Shown: piece by piece, positions 41,496 through 51,009 of the stretch
How the letters are laid out: each line of letters starts with the position of its first letter
Numbering within the stretch: the first letter of the stretch is position 1
The notes under the pieces: model-generated
Database searches by the model: none
What the model was told of the DNA's origin: nothing
Seen by the model: only the letters and a program-made list of their open reading frames with translations
Program-made: the position numbers and the translations under genes
NCBI RefSeq assembly: GCF_003205495.1
Contig: NZ_QJRX01000003.1
Coordinates: 186,001-250,000 of the forward strand
Length of the DNA stretch: 64,000 bases
Direction of reading: 5' to 3'
Source: Aquipseudomonas alcaligenes
GTDB lineage: Bacteria > Pseudomonadota > Gammaproteobacteria > Pseudomonadales > Pseudomonadaceae

Positions 41496-42448
41496 TGCAG
41501 CAGAAGAGCGTGCGCTCCTCGTCGGAAAGCTACTTCTGGCCAACGGTCTGGGCCGTGACCATTCACGTCCTGCTGTTCGCCATGCTGTTCGTCAGCTTCC
41601 ACTTCGCCCCGGAATTGCCGCCGGCGCGGCCGATCGTGCAGGCGACCCTGTACCAGCTGAAGTCGCAGAGCCAGGCGACCACCCAGACCAATCAGAAGAT
41701 TGCCGGCGAGGCGCAGAAGACCAAGGCGCGCCAGTACGAGGTGGAGCAGCTGGAGACCAAGAAGGAAGAACAGCAGAAGCAGGAAGCGGCGGAACAAAAG
41801 AAGGTCGCGGCGGCCAAACAGGCTGAGGCGAAGAAGCAGGCCGAAGCGAAGAAGGCCGAAGAAGCGAAGAAGGCGGCCGAACAGAAGAGGCTGGCCGAGA
41901 TCGCCAAGAAGAAGTCTGAGGAAGAGAAGAAGAAAGCTGCCGCCGAGGAGGCGCGCAAGAAAGCGGCCGAGCAGGCGAAGAAAAAGGCTGCGGAGGAGGC
42001 CAAGAAGAAGGCCGCCGCCGAGGCTGCGAAGAAGAAGGCCCAGGAAGCCGCACGCAAGGCCGCCGAGGACAAGAAGGCGCAGGCCCTGGCCGAGCTGCTG
42101 GGTGATACCACCGAGCGCCAGCAGGCGCTGGCCGATGAGGTGGGCGATCAGGTGGCGGGCAGTCTCGACGACCTGATTATCAAGCTGGTCAGCGAGCAGT
42201 GGCAGCGTCCGCCGTCGGCGCGCAACGGCATGAGTGTCGAGGTGCTGATCCAGATGCTGCCCGATGGCACCATCGTCAATGCCTCGATCACCCGCTCCAG
42301 CGGCGATGCGCCTTTCGACAGCTCGGCGGTGGCGGCCGTGAAGAACGTCGTGCGTATTCCGGAAATGCAGCAAGTTGATAGTGCCACCTTTAATGCCATG
42401 TACCGTCAGCGGCGGATGATTTTCAAACCGGAGGACTTGTCTCTGTGA
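41495..42448 (+). CDS. tolA: TolA, periplasm-spanning protein of the Tol-Pal system
   Basis: A 317-residue protein. N-terminal anchor helix (about 18-36), a long Lys/Ala/Glu-rich coiled coil (about 60-195: repeated [12 protein letters not shown] units), and a C-terminal domain ([45 protein letters not shown]) that contacts Pal/TolB and is exploited by phages and colicins. Start overlaps tolR. The Lys/Ala repeat spans roughly 41760-42080. Its stop overlaps the tolB GTG start by two bases. Confidence 0.92.
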   Translation: MQQKSVRSSSESYFWPTVWAVTIHVLLFAMLFVSFHFAPELPPARPIVQATLYQLKSQSQATTQTNQKIAGEAQKTKARQYEVEQLETKKEEQQKQEAAEQKKVAAAKQAEAKKQAEAKKAEEAKKAAEQKRLAEIAKKKSEEEKKKAAAEEARKKAAEQAKKKAAEEAKKKAAAEAAKKKAQEAARKAAEDKKAQALAELLGDTTERQQALADEVGDQVAGSLDDLIIKLVSEQWQRPPSARNGMSVEVLIQMLPDGTIVNASITRSSGDAPFDSSAVAAVKNVVRIPEMQQVDSATFNAMYRQRRMIFKPEDLSL

Positions 42449-43743
42449 ACAGCTTGATTCGTATGGCCCTGCTTGGGCTGGCCTTGCTGGCCGGTGCCGT
42501 GCAGGCAGCGGACCCCTTGGTGGTCTCGACCGGCAGTGACCGCGCCATCCCCATCGCCGTGGTGCCTTTCGGCTGGCAGGGCGGCACCGTGCTGCCCGAG
42601 GACCTGGCCACCGTGATCGGCAACGACCTGCGCAACAGCGGCATGTACGAGCCGATCCCGCGGCAGAACATGATCAGCCTGCCGACCTCGGCGGCCGAGA
42701 TCATCTACCGCGACTGGCAGGCCCTGGGCGCCCAGTACGTGATGGTCGGCAGCATCGTGCCGAACGGTGCGCGCCTGCAGGTGCAGTTCGCCCTGTTCAA
42801 CGTGGCGACCCAGCAGCAGGTGGTGGCCGGCACCGTCGGTGGCACCACCGACCAGCTGCGCGACATGGCCCACCATATCGCCGACCAGGCCTTCGAGAAG
42901 CTCACCGGCATCAAGGGCGCCTTCTCCACCAAGATGCTTTACGTCACCGCCGAGCGTTTTGGTGTCAACAACACCCGCTACACCCTGCAGCGCTCCGACT
43001 ACGACGGCGCCCGTGGCGTGACCCTGCTGCAGTCGCGCGAACCGATCCTGTCGCCGCGCTACGCGCCGGATGGCCGCCGCATCGCCTACGTGTCCTTCGA
43101 GCAGCGCCGTCCGCGCATCTTCCTGCAGCACATCGACACCGGTCGCCGCGAGCAGCTGACCAACTTCGAGGGCCTCAACGGCGCGCCGGCCTTCTCGCCG
43201 GATGGCAATCGCCTGGCCTTCGTGCTGTCCAAGGACGGCAACCCGGAAATCTACGTGATGGACCTGGGCAGTCGCCAGATCCAGCGCGTGACCAATTCCG
43301 GCTCGATCGAGACCGAGCCGTTCTGGGGCAAGGACGGGCAGACCCTGTACTTCACCAGCGACCGCGCCGGTAAGCCGCAGATCTACAAGCAGAGCATCTA
43401 CGGCGGTGCCGCCCAGCGCGTGACCTTCACCGGCAACTACAATGCCAACCCGAAGCTGTCGGCCGACGAGAAGACCCTGGTTATGATCCATCGCCAGGAC
43501 GGGTTCACCAATTTCAAGGTGGCCGCCCAGGATCTGGTGACCAGCCGCCTGCGCATTCTCTCCGAGACCAGTCTGGACGACTCGCCCACTGTTGCGCCCA
43601 ATGGCACCATGCTAATCTACGCCACCCGCCAGCAGGGCCGCGGAGTGCTGATGCTCGTGTCCATCAACGGGCGTGTCAGGCTCCCGATTCCCACCGCTCA
43701 AGGTGATGTACGGGAACCGTCCTGGTCCCCTTACCTGAACTGA
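42445..43743 (+). CDS. tolB: TolB, periplasmic beta-propeller of the Tol-Pal system
   Basis: A 432-residue periplasmic protein. Signal peptide (about 1-21), N-terminal TolB domain ([11 protein letters not shown]) and a C-terminal six-bladed propeller with repeated [22 protein letters not shown] motifs. It delivers signals to Pal. GTG start, coupled to tolA (GTGA overlap). Confidence 0.95.
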   Translation: MNSLIRMALLGLALLAGAVQAADPLVVSTGSDRAIPIAVVPFGWQGGTVLPEDLATVIGNDLRNSGMYEPIPRQNMISLPTSAAEIIYRDWQALGAQYVMVGSIVPNGARLQVQFALFNVATQQQVVAGTVGGTTDQLRDMAHHIADQAFEKLTGIKGAFSTKMLYVTAERFGVNNTRYTLQRSDYDGARGVTLLQSREPILSPRYAPDGRRIAYVSFEQRRPRIFLQHIDTGRREQLTNFEGLNGAPAFSPDGNRLAFVLSKDGNPEIYVMDLGSRQIQRVTNSGSIETEPFWGKDGQTLYFTSDRAGKPQIYKQSIYGGAAQRVTFTGNYNANPKLSADEKTLVMIHRQDGFTNFKVAAQDLVTSRLRILSETSLDDSPTVAPNGTMLIYATRQQGRGVLMLVSINGRVRLPIPTAQGDVREPSWSPYLN

Positions 43744-43801
43744 TGCGGTACTGACTCTTTTTCTGCTGTAAACACACCTAGAACTCATTAGGAGCTCCAC
43801 C

Positions 43802-44299
43802 ATGGAAATGCTGAAATTTGGCAAATTTGCCGCTCTGAGCCTGGCCCTGGCCGTGGCTGTTGGTTGCTCGTCCAAAGGCGGCGACGCCTCCGGCGAAGGC
43901 GCTGTCGATCCGAACGCTGGCTACAACGCCGGTGGTAGCGGCGTTGACGGTGCCCTGAGCGAAGAAGCCGCTCTGCGCGCCATCACCACCTTCTACTTCG
44001 AGTACGACAGCTCCGACCTGAAGCCGGAAGCCATGCGCGCTCTGGACGTCCACGCCAAGGACCTGAAAGGCAACGGCGCTCGCGTCGTTCTGGAAGGCCA
44101 CACCGACGAGCGCGGCACCCGCGAGTACAACATGGCTCTGGGCGAGCGTCGTGCCAAGGCCGTTCAGCGCTACCTGGTGCTGCAGGGCGTTTCCCCGGCT
44201 CAGCTGGAACTCGTTTCCTACGGCGAAGAGCGTCCGGTTGCCACCAGCAGCGACGAGTCCTCCTGGGCTCAGAACCGCCGCGTCGAACTGCGCAAGTAA
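43802..44299 (+). CDS. oprL: Peptidoglycan-associated lipoprotein OprL (Pal)
   Basis: A 165-residue outer-membrane lipoprotein with signal peptide and lipobox ending in Cys22 (AVGC). A short Gly-rich linker is followed by an OmpA-like peptidoglycan-binding domain ([32 protein letters not shown]). It anchors the outer membrane to peptidoglycan and is released by TolB. Codon use is strongly biased towards preferred codons, fitting high expression. Confidence 0.95.
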   Translation: MEMLKFGKFAALSLALAVAVGCSSKGGDASGEGAVDPNAGYNAGGSGVDGALSEEAALRAITTFYFEYDSSDLKPEAMRALDVHAKDLKGNGARVVLEGHTDERGTREYNMALGERRAKAVQRYLVLQGVSPAQLELVSYGEERPVATSSDESSWAQNRRVELRK

Positions 44300-44305
44300 T
44301 TCGCC

Positions 44306-45127
44306 ATGCGTAAGTGCCCTCGTATCCTGACCTCCCTGGTGCTTGCCCTGCCGCTCGCGGCGGTGGCCGAGGTTCCCGTGATCGATAGCAGCGCCGGCTA
44401 CGGCAGCAGCTATCCGCCGGCGGGTTACGGTACGAGTGGTGCCTACGCCGGGGGCGGGGCGCAAGCCCCGACCTCGGCGCAGGGCGAGCTGTTCATGCAG
44501 CTGCAGCAGATGCAGCAGGATATCGCCCAGCTCCGTGGCCTGGTCGAAGAACAGCAGAACGAGATCGAGCGTCTCAAGCAGGAGAGCCTGGCGCGTTACC
44601 AGGATCTCGACAGCCGCCTGCAAGGCGGTGCCGCAGGTGCCCAGCAGGCACCGGCACAGAATTCCCCGGCCGGCGGCGCGATCAATGCCGCTGGCACCCC
44701 CGCTGCCCCGGCCTCGCAGCCCCCGGCAGCCAGCAACGAGCCGGCCGATCCGGCGAAGGAAAAGCTCTACTACGATGCGGCCTTCGACCTGATCAAGGCC
44801 AAGGACTTCGACAAGGCCAGCCAGGCCTTCGAAGGTTTCCTGCGCAAGTTCCCGCAGAGCCAGTATGCCGGCAACGCCCAGTACTGGCTGGGTGAGGTCA
44901 ACCTGGCCAAGGGTGACCTGCAGGGCGCCGGCAAGGCCTTCGCCCAGGTTGCCGCCAGCTACCCGACCCATGCCAAGGTGCCCGATTCGCTGTTCAAGCT
45001 GGCGGACGTCGAGCGGCGCCTGGGTAACAATGACCGGGCCAAGGGCATCCTCCAGCAGCTGATTGCCCAGTACCCAGGCTCTTCTGCCGCCCAGCTGGCG
45101 CAGCGCGATCTGCAGCGTCTGCCCTGA
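44306..45127 (+). CDS. cpoB: Cell division coordinator CpoB (YbgF)
   Basis: A 273-residue periplasmic protein with signal peptide, a coiled-coil region (FMQLQQMQQDIAQLRGLVEEQQNEIERLKQ), a Pro/Ala-rich linker and C-terminal TPR domain (about 150-273; KLYYDAAFDLIKAKDFDKASQAFEGFLRKFPQS). It links Tol-Pal to septal peptidoglycan synthesis. It starts six bases after oprL and ends the operon before a strong terminator. Confidence 0.9.
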   Translation: MRKCPRILTSLVLALPLAAVAEVPVIDSSAGYGSSYPPAGYGTSGAYAGGGAQAPTSAQGELFMQLQQMQQDIAQLRGLVEEQQNEIERLKQESLARYQDLDSRLQGGAAGAQQAPAQNSPAGGAINAAGTPAAPASQPPAASNEPADPAKEKLYYDAAFDLIKAKDFDKASQAFEGFLRKFPQSQYAGNAQYWLGEVNLAKGDLQGAGKAFAQVAASYPTHAKVPDSLFKLADVERRLGNNDRAKGILQQLIAQYPGSSAAQLAQRDLQRLP

Positions 45128-45143
45128 GCCTTTCAACGTTGTG

Positions 45144-45171
45144 AAAAGCCCGCGCTGGTCGCGGGCTTTTT
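45144..45171 (+). terminator. Terminator of the tol-pal operon
   Basis: Eleven-bp arms AAAAGCCCGCG and CGCGGGCTTTT, followed by a T tract. Confidence 0.9.
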
Positions 45172-45215
45172 CATGGGCGCGTGCCCAGGTCGTCGCCTGC
45201 GCGGCGGGAAAAATG

Positions 45216-45242
45216 TTGCCCGGGCGCTTTTTCGCTTAGAAT
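45216..45242 (+). promoter_or_regulatory. Candidate sigma70 promoter of queE-queC
   Basis: TTGCCC at 45216-45221 and TAGAAT at 45237-45242 with a 15-base spacer, in the gap after the tol-pal terminator. The spacer is short, so confidence is low. No preQ1 riboswitch fold is obvious in the leader. Confidence 0.35.
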
Positions 45243-45306
45243 CGCCGCCCCAACTTTCCCGCAACGGAGGCGGATGGCCTGTTTCGCCGTCACGCCCGGT
45301 GCCGAT

Positions 45307-45954
45307 ATGCAAACAACCCTGCGCATTACCGAGATTTTCTACTCGCTGCAGGGCGAGACCAATACCAGTGGCCTGCCCACGGTATTCGTTCGCCTGACCG
45401 GCTGCCCGCTACGCTGCCAGTACTGCGATACCGCCTATGCCTTCAATGGTGGCGAGATCATGAGCCTGGAGGCCATCCTCGAGCGGGTAGCTTCCTTCAA
45501 GCCGCGTTATGTCTGCGTCACCGGTGGCGAACCGCTGGCACAACCCAATTGCATCCCTTTGCTCGAGCAGCTGTGTGACGCCGGCTACAGCGTGTCGCTG
45601 GAAACCAGTGGAGCCATGGATATTGCCCCTACGGACCGACGGGTCAGTCGGGTGGTCGATCTGAAGACCCCGGGCTCGCAGGAGGTCGCGCGCAACCTCT
45701 ACAGCAACCTGGATGAGCTGACCGGCAACGACCAGGTGAAGTTCGTCATCTGCTCGCGCGAGGATTACGACTGGGCTGTCTCCAAGCTGATCGAGTACCG
45801 CCTCGATCAGCGTGCCGGCGAGGTGCTGTTCTCGCCCAGCCACCAGCAGGTGGATGCCCGCGCCCTGGCCGACTGGATCATTGCCGACAACCTGCCGGTG
45901 CGTTTCCAGCTGCAGCTGCACAAGATCCTCTGGAACGACGAGCCGGGGCACTGA
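45307..45954 (+). CDS. queE: 7-carboxy-7-deazaguanine synthase QueE
   Basis: A 215-residue radical SAM enzyme of queuosine synthesis (CPH4 to CDG). The cluster motif is CPLRCQYC, and the TGGEPL motif is present ([13 protein letters not shown]). The ATG at 45307 ([17 protein letters not shown]) is the start usual in pseudomonads. An in-frame ATG at 45274 has a close GGAGG upstream and would add 11 residues. queC follows after one base. Confidence 0.92.
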   Translation: MQTTLRITEIFYSLQGETNTSGLPTVFVRLTGCPLRCQYCDTAYAFNGGEIMSLEAILERVASFKPRYVCVTGGEPLAQPNCIPLLEQLCDAGYSVSLETSGAMDIAPTDRRVSRVVDLKTPGSQEVARNLYSNLDELTGNDQVKFVICSREDYDWAVSKLIEYRLDQRAGEVLFSPSHQQVDARALADWIIADNLPVRFQLQLHKILWNDEPGH

Positions 45955-45955
45955 A

Positions 45956-46630
45956 ATGACCGACAAGAAAGCCGTGGTGCTGCTCTCCGGTGGCCTGGAT
46001 TCGGCCACCATCCTGGCCCAGGCCAAGGCGGCCGGCTTCGCCTGCTACAGCATGAGTTTCGATTATGGCCAGCGTCACCGTGCCGAGCTGCAGGCGGCCG
46101 AGCGGGTGGCGCGCCAGCTCGGCGTGGTCGAGCACAAGGTGATCGGCCTCAACCTCAACGGCATCGGCGGCTCGGCCCTGACCGACAGCTCCATCGCCGT
46201 GCCGGAGAGTCCGACCGAGGGCATCCCGATTACCTACGTGCCGGCGCGCAACACGGTGTTCCTGGCCCTGGCGCTGGGCTGGGCCGAGGTGCTGGGTGCC
46301 CACGACATCTTCATCGGCGTGAATGCGGTGGATTACTCCGGCTACCCGGATTGCCGTCCCGAATTCATCGCCGCCTTCGAGCGGGTGGCCAACCTGGCGA
46401 CCCGCGAGGGCGTGGAGGGCAGCGGTTTCCGCATCCAGGCGCCGCTGCAGAACCTGTCCAAGGCGCAGATCGTGCAGATCGGCTTGCAGCATGGCGTCGA
46501 CTACGGTCTGACCGTGTCCTGCTACCAGGCCGATGATGATGGTCGTGCCTGCGGCAAGTGCGACAGCTGCCGCCTGCGCGCGGCGGGCTTCGCCGCGGCC
46601 GGCGTGGCCGACCCGACCCGCTACGCGTAA
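45956..46630 (+). CDS. queC: 7-cyano-7-deazaguanine synthase QueC
   Basis: A 224-residue ATP-dependent enzyme making preQ0 from CDG and ammonia. The PP-loop is [12 protein letters not shown]; the zinc ligands are in the C-terminal CGKCDSC plus an upstream Cys (SCYQ). PreQ0 feeds tRNA queuosine and, in some bacteria, 7-deazaguanine DNA modification; no dpd genes are seen here. It ends before the tRNA-Lys gene. Confidence 0.94.
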   Translation: MTDKKAVVLLSGGLDSATILAQAKAAGFACYSMSFDYGQRHRAELQAAERVARQLGVVEHKVIGLNLNGIGGSALTDSSIAVPESPTEGIPITYVPARNTVFLALALGWAEVLGAHDIFIGVNAVDYSGYPDCRPEFIAAFERVANLATREGVEGSGFRIQAPLQNLSKAQIVQIGLQHGVDYGLTVSCYQADDDGRACGKCDSCRLRAAGFAAAGVADPTRYA

Positions 46631-46647
46631 GTTTTTTTCGTGGAGTG

Positions 46648-46675
46648 TTGATTTCCTGAATCAAATCAGTATCAT
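46648..46675 (+). promoter_or_regulatory. Promoter of tRNA-Lys
   Basis: TTGATT (46648-46653) and TATCAT (46670-46675) with a 16-base spacer, followed by a GC-rich discriminator GCGCACCGC just upstream of the tRNA, as expected for a stringently controlled stable RNA promoter. Confidence 0.7.
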
Positions 46676-46687
46676 GCGCACCGCGTT

Positions 46688-46763
46688 GGGTCGTTAGCTC
46701 AGTCGGTAGAGCAGTTGGCTTTTAACCAATTGGTCGTAGGTTCGAATCCTACACGACCCACCA
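46688..46763 (+). tRNA. tRNA-Lys(UUU)
   Basis: A 76-nucleotide cloverleaf starting GGGTCGT with pairing ACGACCC, D-loop AGTCGGTAGA, anticodon TTT at 46721-46723 in loop CTTTTAA, and TTCGAATCC T-loop; CCA is encoded. It is followed directly by a terminator and nadA, so no island is inserted at its 3' end. Confidence 0.97.
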
Positions 46764-46770
46764 TATCGCT

Positions 46771-46799
46771 AAAGCCAGTCATCAGACTGGCTTTTTTTA
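46771..46799 (+). terminator. Terminator of tRNA-Lys
   Basis: Ten-bp arms AAAGCCAGTC and GACTGGCTTT, a 4-base loop, then TTTT. Confidence 0.9.
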
Positions 46800-46883
46800 T
46801 GCCCGCAAAAGATGCCGACAGAGGCGCTAGAGGGGCCGGTGGTATACTGGCCATTCGCGTACAGCGCTCGCAGGTTTCATGAC

Positions 46884-47942
46884 ATGACCCAGATTTCCGA
46901 ACGCCTGCTGGTTCAGGCCCACCTCGCCGCCAAGCAGCCCAAGCCGCTGACCGCCGAGGAGGAGGCCTTCTACCGCAGCGAGATCGCCGCCGAGCTGAAG
47001 AAGCAGAATGCCGTGCTGGTGGCCCACTATTACTGCGATCCGGTGATCCAGGCCCTGGCCGAGGAAACCGGTGGCTGCGTGTCCGACTCCCTGGAGATGG
47101 CCCGTTTCGGCAACCAGCATGCGGCGCAGACCGTGGTGGTGGCCGGGGTCAAGTTCATGGGCGAGACGGCCAAGATCCTCAATCCGGAGAAGCGCGTGCT
47201 GATGCCGACCCTGGAGGCCACCTGTTCGCTCGATCTGGGTTGCCCGGTGGACGAGTTCTCGGCTTTCTGCGACCAGCACCCGGACCGCACCGTGGTGGTC
47301 TATGCCAACACTTCGGCGGCGGTGAAGGCGCGCGCCGACTGGGTGGTGACCTCCAGCTGCGCGCTGGAGATCGTCGAGAGCCTGATGGACAACGGCGAGA
47401 AGATCCTCTGGGCGCCGGACCAGCATCTGGGGCGCTACATCCAGCGCGAGACCGGTGCCGACATGCTGCTGTGGGACGGTGCCTGCATCGTCCACGAGGA
47501 GTTCAAGGCCAAGCAACTGGAAGACATGAAGGCGCTGTATCCGGAGGCCGCCGTGCTGGTGCACCCGGAGTCGCCCGAGGCGGTGATCGAACTGGCCGAC
47601 GCAGTGGGCTCCACCAGCCAGCTGATCAAGGCGGCGCAGACCCTGCCGAACAAGACCTTCATCGTCGCCACCGACCGCGGCATCTTCTACAAGATGCAGC
47701 AGCTGTGCCCGGACAAGGTCTTCGTCGAGGCGCCCACGGCCGGCAACGGCGCCGCCTGCCGCAGCTGCGCGCACTGCCCGTGGATGGCGATGAATACCCT
47801 GCAGCGCACCCTGCAGTGCCTGCGTGAGGGCAGCAACGAGATCCTCGTGGAGCCGGCGCTGATTCCGCGCGCGGTCAAGCCGCTCAAGCGCATGCTGGAT
47901 TTCACCCAGGCGGCGCGGCTGAAGCTGGCCGGCAACGCCTGA
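46884..47942 (+). CDS. nadA: Quinolinate synthase NadA
   Basis: A 352-residue [4Fe-4S] enzyme condensing iminoaspartate and DHAP to quinolinate in NAD synthesis. Typical segments: [45 protein letters not shown], and the C-terminal cysteines in [15 protein letters not shown]. The ATG at 46884 gives MTQISERLL; the upstream extension has no support. A terminator follows. Confidence 0.95.
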   Translation: MTQISERLLVQAHLAAKQPKPLTAEEEAFYRSEIAAELKKQNAVLVAHYYCDPVIQALAEETGGCVSDSLEMARFGNQHAAQTVVVAGVKFMGETAKILNPEKRVLMPTLEATCSLDLGCPVDEFSAFCDQHPDRTVVVYANTSAAVKARADWVVTSSCALEIVESLMDNGEKILWAPDQHLGRYIQRETGADMLLWDGACIVHEEFKAKQLEDMKALYPEAAVLVHPESPEAVIELADAVGSTSQLIKAAQTLPNKTFIVATDRGIFYKMQQLCPDKVFVEAPTAGNGAACRSCAHCPWMAMNTLQRTLQCLREGSNEILVEPALIPRAVKPLKRMLDFTQAARLKLAGNA

Positions 47943-47957
47943 CTATCCAGCACGCAG

Positions 47958-47986
47958 AAAAAAGCCCGGCCAGTGCCGGGCTTTTT
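47958..47986. terminator. Bidirectional terminator between nadA and bepA
   Basis: Twelve-bp arms AAAAAGCCCGGC and GCCGGGCTTTTT with a CAGT loop; T tracts on both strands. Confidence 0.9.
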
Positions 47987-47997
47987 CATGGCTGGGT

Positions 47998-49428
47998 TCA
48001 GCGCAGCATCTTGTCGATGGCGCGCTGCTCCTCCTGGAGTTCCTGCTGGCGTGCATCGATGCGCGAGGCCAGGGGGAAGTTGCTGCTGGCCCTGCGCTTG
48101 GCCAGGTCGAGCTGCTCCAGAGCCTGGTCGTAATCACCGACCAGGGCGAAGAACTCGGCGCGCGCCTGGTGCAGGCCGATGATATTGCCGGTCTGGCCGC
48201 GCACTTCGGCGACCTGATACCAGATGTCCGGGTCGTTGCCGCGCTGCTTGAGCAGTTCGTCGAGGGCGACCTCGGCGTCCTTGTGCCGGTTCTGCTTGAG
48301 CAGCAGGTCGATGCGCGCCTGCTCCAGCGGGTAGTTCTCGGGATACAGGCCGCGCAGGCGCTCGATGCGCTGGCCGGCCTCGGTCGTACGGTTGGCGGCG
48401 ACATCCAGCTCGATCATTGCCAGGTTGTAGTGCAGGTCGTTGGGCGCCTTGAGCAGCAGTGCATTGAGTTCGCTGCGTGCCTCGTCGAGCCGGCCGCCCT
48501 TGATCTGCGCGATGGCTAGGCCGTAGCGCGCGGCGTCCAGCTGCTGGTTGCTGTCGAGCATGGCGCGGAAGCGTTTGGCGGCAATGCCCGGGGTTTCTTC
48601 GAAGATCAGCTGTACGCGGGCGCGCATCAGCTGGTACTCCAGGCTGTCCGAGCGGCCCTGGGCGGGGAATTGTTCGGCGCGGTTGCGGGTGTCGGCCACG
48701 CGCGACTCGGTCACCGGGTGGGTGAGCAGGAACTCCGGCGGCTTCGAATCGTAGCGGTACTGACGCATCAGGCGCTCGAACATGCTCGGCATGGCGCGTG
48801 GATCGTAGCCGGCACGCTCCAGGTTAAGCAGGCCGATGCGGTCGGCCTCCTGCTCGTTCTGCCGGGAGAAGCGCCGCTGTTCCTGAATGGCGGCAGCCTG
48901 GGCGCCCATGATGGTGGCGATGCCGGCATCGCCGGCGCCAGCGGCGGCGGCGACTATGCCGGCGAGCATGGCAGCCATCACCGGTACCTGCATGCGCTTC
49001 TGCGCTTCGACCCCGCGGGCGAAGTGGCGCTGCGACAGGTGCGCCAGTTCGTGGGCCATCACCGAGGCGTACTCGGCTTCGGTCTGGGCGTGCAGCAGCA
49101 GGCCGCCGTTGACCCCGACTATTCCGCCGGGGGCGGCGAAGGCGTTGATCTGCGGGCTGTTGAGCAGGACGAACTCCAGGCGCCGATCCTCCAGCTGGCT
49201 GGTTTCGGCCAGGCGATAGACGCTGCTTTCCACGTAGTCCTTGAGTTGCGGGTCGGACAGCTGGTCGATCTGACCACGCAGGATGCTCAGCCAGGCGCGG
49301 CCGAGACGATGTTCCTGTTCGGGCGAGAAGATCGAGGAGCTGGCGTCGCCCAGCGAAGGCAGGTCGCTGGCGCCGACGGGCAGGGCGAGGCAGGCGAGGG
49401 CGAGCAGTGTGGGGCGCAGAAGATTCAT
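47998..49428 (-). CDS. bepA: Periplasmic M48 metalloprotease BepA (outer-membrane protein quality control)
   Basis: A 476-residue exported protein with signal peptide (1-20). An M48 peptidase domain with HELAHL (HExxH) and the third ligand in EQEADRIG covers about 60-260. C-terminal TPR repeats (about 300-460) follow. BepA degrades misassembled LptD and BamA-associated proteins. It converges with nadA. Confidence 0.9.
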   Translation of the reverse strand: MNLLRPTLLALACLALPVGASDLPSLGDASSSIFSPEQEHRLGRAWLSILRGQIDQLSDPQLKDYVESSVYRLAETSQLEDRRLEFVLLNSPQINAFAAPGGIVGVNGGLLLHAQTEAEYASVMAHELAHLSQRHFARGVEAQKRMQVPVMAAMLAGIVAAAAGAGDAGIATIMGAQAAAIQEQRRFSRQNEQEADRIGLLNLERAGYDPRAMPSMFERLMRQYRYDSKPPEFLLTHPVTESRVADTRNRAEQFPAQGRSDSLEYQLMRARVQLIFEETPGIAAKRFRAMLDSNQQLDAARYGLAIAQIKGGRLDEARSELNALLLKAPNDLHYNLAMIELDVAANRTTEAGQRIERLRGLYPENYPLEQARIDLLLKQNRHKDAEVALDELLKQRGNDPDIWYQVAEVRGQTGNIIGLHQARAEFFALVGDYDQALEQLDLAKRRASSNFPLASRIDARQQELQEEQRAIDKMLR

Positions 49429-49528
49429 GCACGAGGCTCTGGCGTGGGCAAAGCCGTTACTCTAGCCGGCCAGGCCGGCCGCTGGCCAGGGTTGTGCGGT
49501 ATCCTTGCCGGCCTGCGAGGAGATGCCC

Positions 49529-49768
49529 ATGACCGAGATGCCCACCTGCGATGCCGAACTGGATGCCAGTGGCCTGAACTGCCCGCTGCCCCTGCTCAAG
49601 GCCAAGCTGGAGCTCAATCGCCTGCCCAGCGGCGCGGTGCTCAAGGTGATCGCTACCGATGCCGGCTCGCAGCGCGATTTCCGCGCCTTCGCCCGCCTGG
49701 CCGGGCACGCCCTGCTGCGCGAGGAAGAGGAAGACGGCGTGTTCCGCTACTGGTTGCAGAAGGCCTGA
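49529..49768 (+). CDS. TusA/SirA-family sulfur carrier protein
   Basis: A 79-residue protein with the family motif LDASGLNCPLPLLKAKLEL (active Cys in NCP). Related proteins deliver sulfur for tRNA thiolation or molybdenum cofactor; in P. aeruginosa the homologue at this position (PA1006) is needed for nitrate respiration and molybdenum homeostasis, from memory. The ATG at 49529 is used because GAGGAG is seven bases upstream. Confidence 0.85.
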   Translation: MTEMPTCDAELDASGLNCPLPLLKAKLELNRLPSGAVLKVIATDAGSQRDFRAFARLAGHALLREEEEDGVFRYWLQKA

Positions 49769-49784
49769 TGGTGCTGCAATGAAC

Positions 49785-49806
49785 AAGGGCCGCGTTTGCG
49801 GCCTTT
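49785..49806. terminator. Bidirectional terminator between the TusA-like gene and bcp
   Basis: Nine-bp arms AAGGGCCGC and GCGGCCTTT with a GTTT loop; modest T/A flanks. Confidence 0.65.
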
Positions 49807-49810
49807 GTCG

Positions 49811-50284
49811 TCATCCCTGGTGCAGCGCCTGCGCGGCTGCCAGCACCTCGTCCACGTGCCCCGGCACCTTCACGCCACGCCATTCGCGGCGCAGCACGCC
49901 CTCAGCGTCGATCAGGAAGGTGCTGCGGTCGATCCCCAGGTATTCCTTGCCGTACAGCTTCTTCGGCTTGATCACGTCGAACAGCTGGCAGAGCGCCTCG
50001 TCCTTGTCGCTGATCAGCTCGAAGGGGAAATCCTGCTTGCACTTGAAGTTCTCGTGGGACTTCATGCCATCGCGCGAGACGCCGAAGATCACCGTGTTGG
50101 CGGCCTGGAAGGCGGCATGCTGGTCGCGGAAGCCCTGGCCCTCGGTGGTGCAGCCCGGGGTGCTGTCCTTGGGATAGAAATAGATCACCACCTGGCGGCC
50201 CTTGAGCGCGCTCAGGGAGACCTGCTGGCCGCTGGTGGCGGCGGCGCTGAAGTCGGCGACGGGGTGGTCGAGGGAGACGGCCAT
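49811..50284 (-). CDS. bcp: Thiol peroxidase Bcp (peroxiredoxin Q)
   Basis: A 157-residue peroxiredoxin. The peroxidatic Cys lies in DSTPGCTTEGQGFRD, within the PxxxTxxC context (YFYPKDSTPGC). It reduces hydroperoxides using thioredoxin. gcvR lies ten bases upstream on the same strand, so the two are likely cotranscribed (gcvR-bcp). Confidence 0.92.
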   Translation of the reverse strand: MAVSLDHPVADFSAAATSGQQVSLSALKGRQVVIYFYPKDSTPGCTTEGQGFRDQHAAFQAANTVIFGVSRDGMKSHENFKCKQDFPFELISDKDEALCQLFDVIKPKKLYGKEYLGIDRSTFLIDAEGVLRREWRGVKVPGHVDEVLAAAQALHQG

Positions 50285-50294
50285 CGTTAGCTCC

Positions 50295-50852
50295 TTACGG
50301 GTTCTGCGGGCGCCAGGGTTCGATCAGGGCGTCCAGGTTGAGAGCGTCGGCGAAGTCGAGGAACTGGTCGCGCAGCCAGCTGATCTGCGTGCCCGGCGGC
50401 AGGGTCACGGTCAGGGTGGCGTTGAGCAGGGTGCCGCCGGTCTGCGGTGCCTGGTAGGTGTCGCAGGTGATGTTCTCCAGCTCGACGCGGTGGTCGCTGA
50501 AGAACTGGCACAGCTCGTTGAGGATGTCCGGGCGGTAGGCGCAGCTGACGTAGGCGACGTAGGGCAGGGCGTTGGGGCGCACGTCGAGGGCGCCGCTACG
50601 CACCATGTTGACGTTGAAGTCGTGGCGCTTGGCCAGTGCTGGCAGGGCGCCTTCCAGGCGGGCCAGGGCATCCCAGCTACCGCTGACCTGCAGCACCAGG
50701 GCGCTGTATTCGCCGTGGCGGGTCAGGCGGCTGCTGACGACACCACAGCGGTTCTCCTGGCTGGCCCGGCAGAGCACGCTGGTCAGCTCCATGGGGTTGG
50801 CGCCGAGGGCACTGATGACGAGGAATTGTTCGCGAACCTGGGGGGTGGACAT
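50295..50852 (-). CDS. gcvR: Glycine cleavage system repressor-like protein GcvR (two ACT domains)
   Basis: A 185-residue protein made of two ACT domains (about 8-85 and 95-175: FLVISALGANPMELTSVLCRASQENRCGVV and YVAYVSCAYRPDILNELCQFFSDHRVELENI). GcvR senses glycine and modulates GcvA. The ATG at 50852 was chosen; the longer frame overlaps the dapA leader. It is divergent from dapA, upstream of bcp. Confidence 0.85.
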   Translation of the reverse strand: MSTPQVREQFLVISALGANPMELTSVLCRASQENRCGVVSSRLTRHGEYSALVLQVSGSWDALARLEGALPALAKRHDFNVNMVRSGALDVRPNALPYVAYVSCAYRPDILNELCQFFSDHRVELENITCDTYQAPQTGGTLLNATLTVTLPPGTQISWLRDQFLDFADALNLDALIEPWRPQNP

Positions 50853-51009
50853 GCAGCTTTCCTGAAACGATGGGCGCCCGGCGCAATGGGGCGCCAAACA
50901 AAGGAGGAAGGGTAGCGAAAAGCGCCGCTCAGGGGAATGCTGCGGCGGTTGTGCAACACCGGAGCCGCCAGTACCATTACGGCTCTCTTTTTCCGGCAGG
51001 AGCGGTTGC

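Noticed and set aside
41760..42080. Lys/Ala/Glu-rich repeats as a mobile or recombination repeat
   Set aside because: This is the normal coiled coil of TolA.
45181..45306. preQ1 riboswitch in the queE leader
   Set aside because: No fitting pseudoknot sequence was visible; only a weak promoter candidate.
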